Below, in pieces: positions 5,168 through 7,086 of a DNA stretch of 7,086 bases; position 1 is the stretch's first letter, and the number at the start of each line of letters is the position of its first letter. The stretch is from Acidobacteriota bacterium. Its GTDB lineage: Bacteria; Acidobacteriota; Blastocatellia; Pyrinomonadales; Pyrinomonadaceae. A program made the translations under genes and the position numbers. The stretch is taken from positions 1 through 7,086 of the forward strand of contig JAEWBM010000133.1 in assembly GCA_023391155.1 (NCBI GenBank), given 5' to 3'. A model generated the notes under the pieces. The model had not been told where the DNA came from, did no database searches, and saw nothing but the letters and a program-made list of their open reading frames with translations.

Positions 5168-6559
5168 ATGGCCATCAGATTCGGGACGTCGGGTTGGAGA
5201 GCTGTCATTGCCGACGAATTCACGTTCCGAAATGTCGAAAAGGTAACCGACGCGATCTGCGGATATTTGAAAACCGAAGCTGCCGACAGGGGCAACATCC
5301 TCGTCATCGGCCAGGATTCCCGGTTCATGGGCGAACGCTTCGCCGCGGTCGCCGGTGAGATCGCCGCCCGCAAGGGCTTTCGCGTTCTCGCCTGTCCGGA
5401 GCCGGTGCCGACGCCGGCCATCTCGCACGCCATCCGCACGGAGCGTGCCGCGGGGGCCATCAATTTCACCGCGTCGCACAATCCGCCCGAGTACCAGGGC
5501 ATCAAGTTCTCGACCTGGGATGGTGCCCCCGCACTGCCCGAGGTCACGAAAGCGATCGAGGCACGCATCGAATCAGCCGAGCCCGCCCCCGACGCCGAAG
5601 GCGGATCCGTCACCGAATACGACGCACGGCCCGCCTATCTCGCGGACCTCGCGTCAAAGGTCGATCTCGCGGCGATCGCCGATGCCCGCGGCCGTTACGC
5701 CTACGACCCGCTCTGGGGCACGGGCCGCGGATATCTTGACAAAATTCTTCGCGACAATGGGCTCGAGGTCGAAACGCTCCACGATTGGCGCGACGTCACC
5801 TTCGGCGGCCGGTCGCCCGAACCCGGCACCGAGCAGCTTCGCGAATTGACATCTAAGGTAACCGGCCAAGGCCTGACACTCGGCCTTGCGACCGATGGCG
5901 ACGCGGATCGCTTCGGCGTCATCGACGCAGGCGGGGAATTCATCTCCGCAAACGATCTGGTCGCCCTCTTGGCAGATTACCTTGCCGAGAGCCGCAATTG
6001 GCAGGAGGGCGTCGCCCGCAGCGTCGCCACCACGCACATGGTCGACCGCGTAGCGGCGTCACGCGGCCTAAAGCTCTTTGAAACGCCCGTCGGCTTTAAG
6101 TTCATCGGCGAGCTCATCAACCGCGGCGAGATCATTCTCGGCGGGGAAGAATCGGCCGGGCTGTCGATCAAGGGCCACTATCCCGAAAAGGACGGCATCA
6201 TCGCGTGCCTCCTCGCCGCCGAGGCCGTCGCCGCCCGCGGGGCGTCGCTTACCGAGCAGCTCGCCGAGCTCCACGGCCGGCTCGGCAAATTGATCTCGGC
6301 ACGCATCGGCGTCCGGCTGACCCCCGAGGTCGCCGCAAGTTTGAAAGACCAGCTCGCCCGCGAACCCGATTCCATCGGCGGCCGGCAAATTGAAAATATC
6401 AATCGGCTCGACGGCGTAAAGTTCATCTTCGCCGATGGCAGCTGGATGCTCATGCGGCCCTCGGGCACCGAACCCGTCGTCCGCATCTACGCCGAGAGCG
6501 ATGACGCCCGCGGCCTTGAAAATTTACTCGAAGATGGCAGGAAATTCCTGCTCGGTTAG
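5168..6559 (+). CDS. Phosphoglucomutase/phosphomannomutase family phosphohexomutase
   Basis: 463 residues, the usual length for the alpha-D-phosphohexomutase family. It interconverts hexose 1- and 6-phosphates in the cytoplasm, feeding nucleotide-sugar, glycogen or envelope polysaccharide synthesis. All four family motifs are intact: GTSGWR (6-11); the phosphoserine loop TASHNP (101-106, Ser103 catalytic); the Mg-binding loop DGDADR (243-248); and the sugar-binding GEES (326-329). The phosphate-binding loop RPSGTEP (430-436) is also present. TASHNP with DGDADR fits phosphoglucomutase/phosphomannomutase better than phosphoglucosamine mutase GlmM, which usually has DGDGDR. The exact sugar cannot be read from the sequence. 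The start ATG has AAGGG at 5158-5162, five bases upstream. The gene is followed 18 nt later by the FtsB-like gene, so the two are probably co-transcribed. Confidence 0.93.
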   Translation: MAIRFGTSGWRAVIADEFTFRNVEKVTDAICGYLKTEAADRGNILVIGQDSRFMGERFAAVAGEIAARKGFRVLACPEPVPTPAISHAIRTERAAGAINFTASHNPPEYQGIKFSTWDGAPALPEVTKAIEARIESAEPAPDAEGGSVTEYDARPAYLADLASKVDLAAIADARGRYAYDPLWGTGRGYLDKILRDNGLEVETLHDWRDVTFGGRSPEPGTEQLRELTSKVTGQGLTLGLATDGDADRFGVIDAGGEFISANDLVALLADYLAESRNWQEGVARSVATTHMVDRVAASRGLKLFETPVGFKFIGELINRGEIILGGEESAGLSIKGHYPEKDGIIACLLAAEAVAARGASLTEQLAELHGRLGKLISARIGVRLTPEVAASLKDQLAREPDSIGGRQIENINRLDGVKFIFADGSWMLMRPSGTEPVVRIYAESDDARGLENLLEDGRKFLLG

Positions 6560-6577
6560 GCTCCGTGTCCTGGCAAA

Positions 6578-6919
6578 ATGGCAGCACAGCAAAAAAATAA
6601 TGATCGGTCCAAACGCTTCCCCGCGTGGGCGCCCTATGCCGCCGCCGTTACGCTGTCGCTGCTCATCGTTTTGACAATGAATTTCCGTGCGTTCACCGAA
6701 TACTCCGCCGAGGCCGATCGCCACCGTGAGCTCAACGAACGCATTCGCGAGCTGACCGATGAAAATCTCGCTCTCCAGGAAGAGATCCATTACCTGAAAA
6801 CCGACCCTAAAACGGTCGAGCGCGAGGCCCGCAAGTTCGGCCTCCGCCCTAAACCAGAGGAAAAAGTTTCCGAACCCGGTAAATCAGATAACGCGGAAAA
6901 GTCTGCCAAGCCGGAATAA
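6578..6919 (+). CDS. FtsB/DivIC-family septum formation initiator
   Basis: 113 residues with the standard layout of the family: a short basic cytoplasmic N-terminus (1-16), one membrane segment (about 17-35), a coiled coil (about 41-72, with Leu/Ile spacing in ELNERIRELTDENLALQEEI), then the motif YLKTDPKTVEREARKFGLRP (72-91). The last feature is typical of FtsB/DivIC, where a short conserved region follows the coiled coil. The tail from residue 92 is Lys/Glu/Pro-rich and probably disordered. Members sit in the inner membrane and bind FtsL and FtsQ/DivIB to activate septal peptidoglycan synthesis. No strong ribosome binding site precedes the start, so expression may depend on coupling to the phosphohexomutase upstream. 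Whether to call it FtsB or DivIC cannot be decided from this sequence. Confidence 0.88.
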   Translation: MAAQQKNNDRSKRFPAWAPYAAAVTLSLLIVLTMNFRAFTEYSAEADRHRELNERIRELTDENLALQEEIHYLKTDPKTVEREARKFGLRPKPEEKVSEPGKSDNAEKSAKPE

Positions 6920-6985
6920 CCACCAATAAAAAACCGCCTTTTGCCTATCTATTCCGCATCGCCTTCAGATGATGCCTTCCAATTC

Positions 6986-7017
6986 GCGGCTCGTGTTTCC
7001 CGAAAAACACGAGCCGC
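6986..7017 (+). terminator. Strong hairpin terminator of the phosphohexomutase-FtsB operon
   Basis: GCGGCTCGTGTTT (6986-6998) and AAACACGAGCCGC (7005-7017) form a perfect 13-bp stem with a 6-nt loop, followed by AACTCCTTTT. The T-run is short and offset from the stem, but the stem is very stable and it lies 67 nt after the FtsB stop codon. Confidence 0.7.
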
Positions 7018-7035
7018 AACTCCTTTTAAACCACA

Positions 7036-7065
7036 GGCAGAAACCCGACCGGTAGGGAGGGTGCT
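7036..7065. repeat. Dispersed intergenic repeat (copy 2)
   Basis: It starts GGCAGAAACCCGACCG and matches 1544-1573 at 25 of 30 positions in the same orientation. The sequence continues to the window edge, with GACCGG at 7047-7052 and CCGGTC at 7072-7077 able to pair, so the element may extend further. Confidence 0.6.
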
Positions 7066-7086
7066 CGGATGCCGGTCAGAACGTAC

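Overview
The window looks like chromosomal DNA from a bacterium, most likely an acidobacterium of the Blastocatellia/Pyrinomonadaceae type. This assignment is an inference. It rests on the mix of proteins, the moderately high GC content, and intergenic repeats of a style I associate with that group. No rRNA or other marker gene is present to settle it.

Layout from left to right. Positions 1-1482 (minus strand) hold the N-terminal 494 codons of a secreted HEAT-repeat-like protein that runs off the left edge. Positions 1483-2653 hold no credible gene. This stretch starts with a short dispersed repeat and is then filled by an ordered array of short-period repeat blocks, ending in a rho-independent terminator. 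Positions 2654-4684 (minus) encode a 676-residue radical SAM protein of the COG1964 type, the family that includes the archaeal tetraether lipid synthase. Positions 4685-5167 form a divergent intergenic region with two inverted repeats and weak promoter matches. Positions 5168-6559 (plus) encode a phosphohexomutase, followed 18 nt later by a small FtsB/DivIC-like division protein (6578-6919). A strong hairpin terminator (6986-7017) closes that operon, and a second copy of the dispersed repeat lies at the right edge.

The phosphohexomutase and the FtsB-like protein probably form one transcription unit linking sugar-phosphate supply for the envelope with septum assembly. The radical SAM protein is transcribed separately. 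By family resemblance it may join hydrocarbon tails of membrane lipids, which would fit the membrane-spanning iso-diabolic acid lipids known from acidobacteria, but this is a hypothesis. The HEAT-repeat protein is probably exported; its role is unknown.

The two most notable things are the candidate lipid-coupling radical SAM enzyme and the repeat array. The array contains several block families with a strict 7-nt period (usually five heptads), one with a 9-nt period, and terminator-like blocks, arranged in the recurring order E-D-B-A-C. Codon third positions follow the DNA strand rather than the gene: minus-strand genes favour G-ending codons and plus-strand genes favour C-ending codons.
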